Source: Streptosporangiaceae bacterium (GTDB lineage: Bacteria > Actinomycetota > Actinomycetes > Streptosporangiales > Streptosporangiaceae). From it: a stretch of DNA of 10,120 nucleotides. Below, piece after piece: positions 1-5,834 of the stretch (positions are counted from its first letter, which is position 1; each line of letters starts with the position of its first letter). The notes below the pieces were generated by a model that had not been told where the DNA came from, searched no databases, and was given only the letters and a program-made list of their open reading frames with translations. Made by a program: the position numbers and the translations under genes. The DNA is taken from the NCBI GenBank assembly GCA_030041195.1, contig JASHOI010000545.1, forward strand, positions 1 through 10,120, in the 5' to 3' direction.

Positions 1-1064
1 AGGCCGGCCCGCAGGGCCGCCCAGCACACGGCCGCCGTGGGCTCGACGTAGAGCCCGGCCAGCGCCAGGTCGGCGTGGGCGGCGCGGATCTGGTCGTCGG
101 TGACCGTGACGAACGTGCCGCCGGTGTCCGCGACGGCGGCGAGGATCTGAGCGCCGCGGGCCGGGCGGGCGATCGCGATGCCCTCGGCGATCGTCCCGCC
201 GCTGGCCACGTCCACGGGCTCGGCCAGCCCGAGGCTGGCGGCCCGGGCCAGGGGCGCGCAGCCTTCGGCCTGCACCGCGACGATCGCGGGGAGACGGTCG
301 ATGAGTCCCTGGGCCAGCAGCTCGCGGGAGCCGAGGTAACAGCCGAGCACGAGGGTGCCGTTGCCGACCGGCAGGACCAGGGTCTCCGGCAGCCGCCCGC
401 CGAGCTGCTCCCACGCCTCGAAAACGTAGGTCTTGGTGCCGTGCAGGAAGAACGGGTTGTAGACGTGGCTGGCGTAGAAGACGCCGGGCTGGCCGGCCGC
501 CACCGCGGCCGCTGCGGCCGTGTCCTCGCGGCTGCCCTCGACGAGGCGCACGGTCGCGCCGTAGGCGCGCAGCTGCGCCACCTTCCCCGGCGAGGTCGTC
601 GCCGGCACGTACACGTCGCAGGCGATGCCGGCCCTTGCCGCGTAGGCGGCGATCGCGGTGCCGGCGTTGCCGCTGCTGTCGGCGACCATCTGGGTGACCC
701 CGAGCCGCCCGGCCAGCGCCACGAGCAGCACCGCGCCGCGGTCCTTGAACGACCCGGTCGGCATGAGGTAGTCGACCTTGAGCATCGCGGCGCCGCCCGC
801 GGCGCTCACCAGCGGCGTCATGCCCTCGCCCATGCTGATGCCGGGATCGTCGACCGGCAGCGCTTCGCGGTACCGCCACAGCGTCGGCGGCCGGTCCTTC
901 AGCACGGCCGGATCGGGGACCTCGGCGGTGAATCCGGTCAGGTCGAGCACGCCGCCGCAGCGGCCGCAGCGCCAGGCAAGATCCTGCAGCGGGCAGGACA
1001 GCCCGCAGGCGGCGCAGGTCAGGGCCGGCTGCCCGAGGTCACGGTGCGGCGGCGTTTCGCGCAT
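1..1064 (-). CDS. Threonine synthase-like PLP enzyme with N-terminal zinc ribbon (3' end cut by the window edge)
   Basis: Fold-type II pyridoxal-phosphate enzyme of the threonine synthase family; family members convert O-phosphohomoserine to threonine in the cytoplasm, though paralogues use other substrates. An N-terminal CxxC...CxxC ribbon (Cys17, 20, 33, 36) is followed by the PLP-lysine motif PTGSFKDRG (Lys107), the DSSGNAG loop (about 129-135) and a glycine-rich LPVGNGT phosphate-binding loop. About 354 residues are visible and the C-terminus runs off the left edge. The ATG at 1064 has no Shine-Dalgarno but sits 7 nt after a TAGCCT box, as in leaderless actinobacterial mRNAs. It lies 77 bp downstream of the response regulator, with a hairpin between them. 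The zinc ribbon is a variable feature of the family, shared with cysteate synthase-like and archaeal-type members, so threonine synthase is likely but the substrate is not proven. Family assignment is secure. Confidence 0.88.
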   Translation of the reverse strand, partial: MRETPPHRDLGQPALTCAACGLSCPLQDLAWRCGRCGGVLDLTGFTAEVPDPAVLKDRPPTLWRYREALPVDDPGISMGEGMTPLVSAAGGAAMLKVDYLMPTGSFKDRGAVLLVALAGRLGVTQMVADSSGNAGTAIAAYAARAGIACDVYVPATTSPGKVAQLRAYGATVRLVEGSREDTAAAAAVAAGQPGVFYASHVYNPFFLHGTKTYVFEAWEQLGGRLPETLVLPVGNGTLVLGCYLGSRELLAQGLIDRLPAIVAVQAEGCAPLARAASLGLAEPVDVASGGTIAEGIAIARPARGAQILAAVADTGGTFVTVTDDQIRAAHADLALAGLYVEPTAAVCWAALRAG

Positions 1065-1071
1065 GCCGACA

Positions 1072-1077
1072 AGGCTA
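1072..1077 (-). promoter_or_regulatory. Candidate -10 box of a leaderless promoter for the threonine synthase-like gene
   Basis: On the minus strand TAGCCT fits the actinobacterial TAnnnT -10 pattern. Exactly 7 nt separate it from the A of the ATG at 1064, and there is no Shine-Dalgarno. This spacing would place transcription start at or next to the start codon. No good -35 is seen 17-18 bp upstream. Inferred from sequence only. Confidence 0.42.
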
Positions 1078-1139
1078 GGGGGCGGGCTCAGCGGCCGGTC
1101 CCCGCGACCAGGTAGTTGCGGTCCCGGCTTCCCGGCACC

Positions 1140-1165
1140 CGTCAGCGCCAGGTCCGGCGCTGACG
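1140..1165 (-). terminator. Hairpin with a perfect 10-bp stem over the response-regulator stop codon
   Basis: Bases 1140-1149 and 1156-1165 are perfect reverse complements around a 6-nt loop (AGGTCC). The stem contains the TGA stop of the response regulator. No T-run follows on the minus strand, so it is not a classical intrinsic terminator. U-less hairpins at gene ends are common in GC-rich actinomycetes and may terminate transcription or protect a 3' end. Its position between the regulator and a gene with its own promoter-like box supports a transcript boundary. Confidence 0.42.
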
Positions 1166-1984
1166 CGGCCCGCCCGCCCGCGCGGACTGCCAGCGCGCGG
1201 CGAACAGCTCGTCGATGGCCTCGTCGCCGAAGAAGTGGCTGTGCGTCTGGGCGAACCTGGCCAGCCGCACCAGGTTGGAGTGCCGCCGCTGCTCGTCGGG
1301 CTCGTCCTCCCAGGACCGCACCAGGTGCATCGACGCGTCCTCGGGGAACTCGGCCTGGATCTTGTCCACCACGAGTGACTTCGCCGCGATGAACCGGTCC
1401 ACCGTGCGCTCGTCGACGTGCGACGCCCGGGCCACCTCCCCGCGCTTGTCGAACCGGACGACGGCGCGCCACAGGATGAGGTCGGTGCCGTTCCTGATCA
1501 GCTCGTCGAGCAGGCCCACGTTGCGGACCAGCCGTTGCACGGGCGAGAGGGCGGCGCTCAGCGTACCGGGCGGTCGTGCGAGTCCCGGGCCGGCCAGATC
1601 GCCGCGGTCAATCGCATCGATCAGCTCGCGCATCTCCGCTGAGCTTGATGCCTTCGACATCAGCCCGAGCGGCTCGAAGAACGCGAACGAGGCGAGCAGG
1701 AACAGCAGCCGGTTGCGCTCCTCATCGGTGCTCTCGATGACGATCTTGGTTTCCGGCGACAGGTCCTGCAGGATGCGCATCGCGGTCAGGCCGGTGGGGA
1801 CGCCGGGGCCGAAGTTGATGTCGACCAGCGCCAGGTCGAACGGTCCGTCGCGCCGCGCCTCGGCCAGCGCGTCGGGCAGGCTGCGCGGGTCGCGCACCCC
1901 GACGAGGGTGTGCGGCGTGCCCTGGATCACCTGGGCGAGGGCAAGCTCGACCAGGACGAAGTCGTCGACCACGAGGATGCGCAC
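1142..1984 (-). CDS. Two-component response regulator with an atypical C-terminal output region
   Basis: The 280-residue protein begins with a receiver domain (about 1-120): acidic pair Asp7-Asp8, phosphoacceptor Asp55 in LALVDINFG, conserved Thr86 and Lys111 (MSK). It is presumably phosphorylated by the kinase encoded just upstream. The C-terminal half (about 140-280) is not a clear OmpR winged helix. Residues 181-210 (RGEVARASHVDERTVDRF and onward) resemble a divergent helix-turn-helix like those of LuxR or FixJ proteins, followed by about 70 polar residues rich in Arg, His and Glu and a basic tail. The GTG at 1984 is chosen because the receiver fold starts there at once and the kinase stop lies 10 nt upstream, indicating translational coupling; open frame further upstream lies inside the kinase gene. 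Receiver assignment is firm; DNA binding by the rest is inferred. Confidence 0.85.
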   Translation of the reverse strand: MRILVVDDFVLVELALAQVIQGTPHTLVGVRDPRSLPDALAEARRDGPFDLALVDINFGPGVPTGLTAMRILQDLSPETKIVIESTDEERNRLLFLLASFAFFEPLGLMSKASSSAEMRELIDAIDRGDLAGPGLARPPGTLSAALSPVQRLVRNVGLLDELIRNGTDLILWRAVVRFDKRGEVARASHVDERTVDRFIAAKSLVVDKIQAEFPEDASMHLVRSWEDEPDEQRRHSNLVRLARFAQTHSHFFGDEAIDELFAARWQSARAGGPRQRRTWR

Positions 1985-1994
1985 GGGTTCACCG

Positions 1995-3320
1995 CTACCA
2001 GGGGGCCGACTTCCACCGGGCCAGGACCAGCGTGCCGCCGCCGTCCCGCTGCTCGGCCACGACCGCGCCGTCGTACCGGTGCAGGTGCTCGTCGAGGATC
2101 CGCAGGCTGGTGCGGGGCCCGGCCTGGGCTGCCCGGGCCGGCATGCCGGGGCCGTCGTCGGCCACCGACACCGTGACCCAGGGGCGGGTCGCCGCGCCGT
2201 TCCCGCCCGGCTCCGGATGCTCGTGCCGGACGGCGACCTCCACCCGCCGCGCGCCCGCCTTCCAGGCATTGGTGACCAGGTCGGGCAGGACCCGGCGGGC
2301 GAGCCCGTAGTCGGTCTTGCGCATCTGCAGGTTGCGGCAGCCCGCGTCGAGGATCATGCCGGCCCGGCGGTCTCCGGGCACGGTCTGCAGCACGCAGTCC
2401 CAGAGCAGCGCGACGGTCTCGGCGGGCGGGCCGCCGCCGAGCATGGTCTGCCGCGCCTCCTCGGCCAGCACCAGCATGCTGTCCGCCATCGACCTGGTCT
2501 CCTCGCCGACTCCGGTGTCCGCCTGAACCTGTCTGATCAGTGCGTGCGCTCCGTTCTTGATCAGACTATGCACGGTGATCGAATCGTTGCGTCTTACCTC
2601 GCTCATGGAAATCTCGCACGCTTCGAGGCCGGCCCGGAGCAATACCTCGAAAATCATCGTGAATGGCAGCAGCAAAACGAGCGATCCGCCGAGCAGTATC
2701 GGAATGACCAGGCCGGCCGGCAGCCGCTGCAGGCCGGAAACGGTCGGCGACAGCATCAGCGCGAGCTCAATGGCGGCGACGCTGACCGGGATCCACGGCC
2801 GGAACGTAACCAGCCCGCGGGCCGGGGGCAGGTCCGGGTTGTACCAGCTCGCGTCCGTCATCACCTGGGCCTGGGCGCTCCACGTGTGCGCGGTGACCAG
2901 GATCAGGGCGATCACGTAGACGGGCAGGGGCAGCGGGCGGACCGGCACCGGCCCCGCGTAGAGCAGCAGGACCACGATCATCCCGACGCCCTCGAGCAGG
3001 CCGGACAGGTCCGCCGTCGCCTTGCTGCGCGCGCCGCGCAGATGCCCGGCGGTCTTCCTGAGCGGGGCGAACCGGCCCGTTGCCAGCCGGTCGAGGACGC
3101 CGGGCATGGTCTGGATCCAGGCCATGCTCACGCCCGCCGACACGATCAGCATTTGCGCCGCGGCCCGGGGCAGTGCGTCGGCCGGAAACCACGCGAGCAG
3201 CAGCCACAGGCCGCCGACGCACGCCCCGCGGAACGCTGCCCCTATTCGCCACAGCGGCGTCGCGTACCGGACCGCGATGTCGTGCACGACCCGGGTCCGG
3301 AGGGATGAGTCCGAGAGCAT
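1995..3320 (-). CDS. Membrane sensor histidine kinase with six predicted helices
   Basis: A 441-residue membrane kinase, partner of the adjacent response regulator. Hydrophobic segments at roughly 33-47, 55-70, 108-123, 133-145, 177-192 and 203-225 give about six helices with no large extracytoplasmic sensor domain. His251, in ITVHSLIKNGAH, is the best phosphoacceptor candidate, in a helix unlike the usual HisKA or HisKA_3 H-box. The C-terminal GHKL ATPase shows an N-box (DLVTNAWKAGA, Asn351), a G1 box (DDGPG, Asp388 to Gly392) and a glycine-rich end. The ATG at 3320 follows a good Shine-Dalgarno (GGGAAGG, 3323-3329); the longer open frame upstream would overlap livF. It lies 70 bp after livF and 10 bp before the regulator. 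The short or absent sensor domain suggests that it senses within the membrane or through a partner such as the importer; that link is inference. Confidence 0.85.
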   Translation of the reverse strand: MLSDSSLRTRVVHDIAVRYATPLWRIGAAFRGACVGGLWLLLAWFPADALPRAAAQMLIVSAGVSMAWIQTMPGVLDRLATGRFAPLRKTAGHLRGARSKATADLSGLLEGVGMIVVLLLYAGPVPVRPLPLPVYVIALILVTAHTWSAQAQVMTDASWYNPDLPPARGLVTFRPWIPVSVAAIELALMLSPTVSGLQRLPAGLVIPILLGGSLVLLLPFTMIFEVLLRAGLEACEISMSEVRRNDSITVHSLIKNGAHALIRQVQADTGVGEETRSMADSMLVLAEEARQTMLGGGPPAETVALLWDCVLQTVPGDRRAGMILDAGCRNLQMRKTDYGLARRVLPDLVTNAWKAGARRVEVAVRHEHPEPGGNGAATRPWVTVSVADDGPGMPARAAQAGPRTSLRILDEHLHRYDGAVVAEQRDGGGTLVLARWKSAPW

Positions 3321-3331
3321 GATCCTTCCCT

Positions 3332-3355
3332 GCTTAAGAAGGAAAATCGTTCTAG
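3332..3355. promoter_or_regulatory. Upstream element copy A (before the histidine kinase), core AAAATCGTTCT
   Basis: An AT-rich patch in the 70-bp gap between livF and the kinase. Read on the plus strand it runs GCTTAAGAAGG and then the core AAAATCGTTCT (3343-3353). It resembles copy B at 4161-4190 upstream of livF: the core matches at 10 of 11 positions and the flanking GC, TTAA and GG blocks recur in the same order with small gaps. TTAAGGAAA at 3356-3364 also repeats the TTAAG...GGAAA pattern about 22 bp away. It sits just upstream of the kinase Shine-Dalgarno. A promoter or regulator site is inferred. Confidence 0.35.
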
Positions 3356-3390
3356 TTAAGGAAACCAGATGAAATCGCAGTTGGCAGGGC

Positions 3391-4107
3391 TCAGCGAGCA
3401 GGCCCGCCCAGGTAACTGGCGGCCAGCAGCGAACCGTCACTGCGCAGCCCGGTGGCGGTGCCGGCCGCAACGAGTTCGCCGTGCGCGAGCACGTATCCGC
3501 GGTGCGCGATCTCCAGCGCCAGGCGGACGTGCTGCTCGACGAGCAGCACGGCGGCCCCGCTCCGGGCGGCGAACTCGCGCACGACCGGCAGCAGCCGCTC
3601 GACGATCACCGGGGCGAGGCCGAGGCTGAGCTCGTCCAGCAGCAGCACCCGCGGGTTGCGCACCAGCGCCCGGGACAGCGCGAGCATCTGCTGCTCGCCG
3701 CCGGACAGCAGCCCGGCCCTGCGGTCACGCAACTCGCGCAACGCCGGGAAATGCTCGAACGCCGCGTCCAGCGCGGCCGGCTCGGTCACGCCGTCCAGCC
3801 GGAAATGCTCGGCCACCGTGAGCCCGTAGAAGATCCCGCGATCGTGCGGCACGTGCACGATGCCCTTGCGGACCCGCGCGGTCGGGGACAGGCCGGCCAG
3901 GTCGGCGCCGTCCAGCCGCACCGTGCCGGCCATCGGCTTGATCAGGCCGGAGATGGCCCGCAGGGTTGTCGTCTTGCCGGCCCCGTTGGCCCCGAGCAGC
4001 GCCACGACCTCGCCGGAGGACACCGCCAGCGTCAGGTCGCGCAGCACCGGCGCCCGGTCGTAGCCGGCGCTCAGGTGGTCGACGTCGAGCGTGGCGCTGG
4101 CGCTCAC
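3391..4107 (-). CDS. livF: HAAT-type ABC importer ATPase, LivF family
   Basis: A 238-residue ATPase, normal LivF length, that powers a branched-chain amino acid or related importer on the inner face of the membrane. Walker A is GANGAGKTT (Lys45), the ABC signature LSGGEQ (134-139), Walker B VLLLDE (Asp158, Glu159), and the H-loop histidine His193 in VEQH. The LivF-typical VPEGR stretch reads VPHDRGIF (86-93), a variant. The GTG at 4107 is chosen for its strong Shine-Dalgarno GGAGGGG (4112-4118); the open frame extends further upstream but has no LivF homology there. It is transcribed divergently from the binding protein and LivHMG fusion that it must serve, and heads the unit that includes the sensor kinase and regulator. 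Family assignment is secure; substrate is unknown. Confidence 0.92.
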   Translation of the reverse strand: MSASATLDVDHLSAGYDRAPVLRDLTLAVSSGEVVALLGANGAGKTTTLRAISGLIKPMAGTVRLDGADLAGLSPTARVRKGIVHVPHDRGIFYGLTVAEHFRLDGVTEPAALDAAFEHFPALRELRDRRAGLLSGGEQQMLALSRALVRNPRVLLLDELSLGLAPVIVERLLPVVREFAARSGAAVLLVEQHVRLALEIAHRGYVLAHGELVAAGTATGLRSDGSLLAASYLGGPAR

Positions 4108-4111
4108 TTCG

Positions 4112-4118
4112 CCCCTCC
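4112..4118 (-). promoter_or_regulatory. Ribosome binding site that fixes the livF GTG start
   Basis: GGAGGGG on the minus strand ends 4 nt before the GTG at 4107. It favours this start over in-frame upstream codons. Confidence 0.7.
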
Positions 4119-4160
4119 GCTCTTTCTGGCAAGCCACCGTGCCATGCATCGGCCGAGCGG

Positions 4161-4190
4161 GCATTAACGAAATGGACAAAATCGTGCTGA
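4161..4190. promoter_or_regulatory. Upstream element copy B (before livF), core AAAATCGTGCT
   Basis: In the livF/binding-protein intergenic region the plus strand reads GCATTAACGAAATGGAC and then the core AAAATCGTGCT (4178-4188). It matches copy A upstream of the histidine kinase in order and orientation, with the core at 10 of 11 positions. Both copies lie upstream of minus-strand genes, here about 70 nt before the livF start. It could be a shared promoter or an operator for the encoded response regulator. That role is inference. Confidence 0.35.
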
Positions 4191-4197
4191 TCAAATT

Positions 4198-4233
4198 GTG
4201 GCGTACTAACCAAATTATTGACAAGTTAGCCAC
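4198..4233. promoter_or_regulatory. Interrupted inverted repeat in the divergent promoter region (candidate operator)
   Basis: GTGGC-GTA-CTAAC (4198-4210) faces GTTAGCCAC (4225-4233), whose reverse complement is GTGGCTAAC. The left arm carries a small insertion. The 14-nt centre holds part of a consensus TTGACA. The hexamer CAAATT also repeats at 4192-4197 and 4211-4216, 19 bp apart. A protein bound here would cover the -35 of the binding-protein promoter. Seen in sequence; the regulatory role is inferred. Confidence 0.35.
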
Positions 4234-4246
4234 CCAGATCTTTGCT
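4218..4246 (+). promoter_or_regulatory. Candidate promoter for the solute-binding protein gene
   Basis: TTGACA at 4218-4223 is a perfect -35 hexamer in an AT-rich patch of otherwise GC-rich DNA. At 17-bp spacing the hexamer TTTGCT (4241-4246) is a poor -10 because it lacks the conserved second-position A. A start near 4253 would leave a leader of about 130 nt before the GTG at 4381, in which no clear riboswitch or attenuator was recognised. Confidence 0.4.
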
Positions 4247-4370
4247 TGTGGTGTCTTACCCGGGGTGGCTGCCGGCAATCGGCCGGCCGCTGCCCCGGAA
4301 TGACATGCGTTCTCTACCGACGCGGGATCCCCGCATGCAGGATTCGCAGGCCCCCAGAAATACCTGCCGA

Positions 4371-4375
4371 GGAGG
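4371..4375 (+). promoter_or_regulatory. Ribosome binding site that fixes the binding-protein GTG start
   Basis: GGAGG lies 5 nt before the GTG at 4381. Starting there gives a proper lipoprotein signal peptide, whereas the frame open further upstream from 4246 would add residues ahead of it. Confidence 0.7.
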
Positions 4376-4380
4376 ACGAT

Positions 4381-5703
4381 GTGAGCAGGCAGACGCGCAG
4401 AATGCTGCTCGGGACCGCGGCGGCCGCAGCGATTATGCTCGCCGCCGCCGGGTGCGCAAGTTCGAGTTCAAGCACACCGAGCACATCGAGCAGCAACTCC
4501 AACTCGGCCGTGAACGCGGCCCAGGGACCCGGCGGAGCCGGGAGCAAGTCGATCACCAACTACCTGACCTATACCGACGGGAAGTCCGGGAAGGCTGACG
4601 CTTCGCTCGCGCCCGTCTACATCGGCTGGCTCAACCAGCAGGGAGGCTCGCAGACCATCGGCCCGCTGGCGACCAACGGCGCGCAGATGGCGGTCTCGTA
4701 CATCAACGCCCAGCTCGGCGGCGTCGACGGTCACCCGCTCAAGCTCGACACGTGCTTCATCACCGCCACCGAGGAGGAGGGCACGACGTGCGGGCAGCAG
4801 TTCGCCGCTGACAAGCAGGTCGACGTCATCGCCGAGGGCGGGGTCGCGATCGGCGTCCAGCCGTTCTACTCCTCGATCGGCACCAAGACACCGGTCATCG
4901 TCGGCGTGGCGGCCACCCCGACGGACTCCGTCCAGCCCAACGCCGTGATCCTGTTCGGCGACGTGACTCACGTGCTCGGCCCGTTCGGCACCTACGCCAA
5001 GGACGTGCTGCACGCCAAGACCGCCGCGCTGGTCTACCCGGACATCGCCGGCATCACCCAGGGCGCCGCGGCGATCGAGGCAGGCCTCAAGGCGGCCGGC
5101 GTCACGGTCAAGGCCGTCGGCTACGACGAAAGCCAGACCGACCTGACCGGGACGCTCATCGCCGCCGGCGCGGAGACCGCCGACATGGTGATCCCGTACA
5201 GCGACTCCAGCGGCTGCGTGAACCTCGCCAAGAGCCTTATCCAGCTCGGCATCACCGATGCCAAGAAGATCGTTTCCGCGCCGCTGTGCCTGAACGGCCA
5301 GGTGGCGGCCGGCCTCGGCGGCGACTACCCGCTGTGGACGTACGCGATCGCGAGCTCACTGTACGGCGACCCGACCGACCCGGGCATGCCGGCCTACGAG
5401 GCGGTGGCGAAGAAGTACAGCACCCCGGCGGACGCTCCCGACCCGTGGAACATCGTCGCGTTCTCGCAGATCCTCACCATCGACCGGTTCATGAACGAGA
5501 TCGGCTACTCCAAGCTCAGCGCCGCGGCGATCCTGGCGAAGGCGAAGGCGTTCACCGGCCCGGTCGCGCTCGGCGCACCGTCGCTGCACTGCGGCGAGTT
5601 CGCCTCGGCCCCGGCGGTCTGCAACGACCGCACGCAGTTCTTCCTCTACAAGGGCAAGCACGTATTCGTCAAGGTGGCCGGCTGGCTCCAGCCCCCGTCT
5701 TGA
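4381..5703 (+). CDS. Lipoprotein solute-binding protein of a HAAT-type ABC importer (LivJ/LivK-like, Peripla_BP_6)
   Basis: A 440-residue receptor that captures a solute outside the membrane and hands it to the LivHMG/LivF importer. The GTG start, supported by GGAGG 5 nt upstream, gives a twin-Arg-containing n-region (RQTRR), a hydrophobic stretch and a lipobox ending AAGC, with Cys25 as the lipid anchor. A Ser/Thr/Asn-rich linker follows (about 26-50). The mature domain shows the type I fold seen in amino acid and amide receptors: [32 protein letters not shown], and a central hinge region. Six further cysteines (125, 137, 279, 303, 404, 414) fall in pairs that could form disulfides. It is the first gene of the plus-strand unit, followed 131 bp later by the permease fusion. 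The ligand cannot be read from sequence. Confidence 0.9.
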   Translation: MSRQTRRMLLGTAAAAAIMLAAAGCASSSSSTPSTSSSNSNSAVNAAQGPGGAGSKSITNYLTYTDGKSGKADASLAPVYIGWLNQQGGSQTIGPLATNGAQMAVSYINAQLGGVDGHPLKLDTCFITATEEEGTTCGQQFAADKQVDVIAEGGVAIGVQPFYSSIGTKTPVIVGVAATPTDSVQPNAVILFGDVTHVLGPFGTYAKDVLHAKTAALVYPDIAGITQGAAAIEAGLKAAGVTVKAVGYDESQTDLTGTLIAAGAETADMVIPYSDSSGCVNLAKSLIQLGITDAKKIVSAPLCLNGQVAAGLGGDYPLWTYAIASSLYGDPTDPGMPAYEAVAKKYSTPADAPDPWNIVAFSQILTIDRFMNEIGYSKLSAAAILAKAKAFTGPVALGAPSLHCGEFASAPAVCNDRTQFFLYKGKHVFVKVAGWLQPPS

Positions 5704-5834
5704 GTGAGCCAAAGGGCGCGGCGCCGACTGGACTGAGGAGCGAAGGAGCCTGCGACTGAGCGACGAGGGAAGGAGGCGCAGAGAAGGGGGAAGGGGAGGC
5801 GGGCGGGGCCCGGAGGCGAGCGAGAGACCGAAAA
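5704..5834 (+). other. Purine-rich spacer with repeated Shine-Dalgarno-like motifs between the binding protein and permease genes
   Basis: From about 5731 the plus strand is strongly biased to G and A. It contains an imperfect tandem pair (5731-5753 and 5754-5779, each beginning GACTGAG) and several Shine-Dalgarno-like strings: AGGAG near 5736, AGGAGG 5771-5776, GGGGAGG 5793-5799 and CGGAGG 5811-5816. The nearest is about 18 nt from the TTG start, further than usual. No ORF, terminator or known RNA motif was seen. It may modulate translation of the permease relative to the binding protein, or be a dispersed intergenic repeat. Confidence 0.5.

Noticed and set aside
1985..2269. N-terminal extension of the response-regulator frame
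   Set aside because: The added residues are Arg/Pro/Gly-rich and overlap the kinase ATPase domain. The receiver fold begins exactly at the GTG at 1984.
1215..3308. 697-residue plus-strand open frame opposite the regulator and kinase genes
   Set aside because: It is low-complexity, Arg/Ser/Pro-rich translation antisense to two genes with clear receiver and GHKL motifs. Long open antisense frames are expected at this GC content.
4161..4260. AT-rich stretch as a sign of horizontal transfer or an insertion-sequence remnant
   Set aside because: It lies in an intergenic region between divergent genes, contains promoter-like motifs and has no terminal repeats or transposase fragments. Regulatory DNA explains it better.
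4108..4278. Longer livF starting at 4278
   Set aside because: It would add 57 residues without family similarity, and a strong Shine-Dalgarno marks the GTG at 4107.
4246..4380. Longer receptor starting at 4246
   Set aside because: It would bury the lipoprotein signal peptide. GGAGG before the GTG at 4381 and the lipobox at residue 25 fit a normal export signal.
5680..5693. Short dyad GGCTGG-CT-CCAGCC at the end of the receptor gene
   Set aside because: A 2-nt loop is not feasible; the alternative 5-bp stem is too weak to call a terminator, and it lies in coding sequence.
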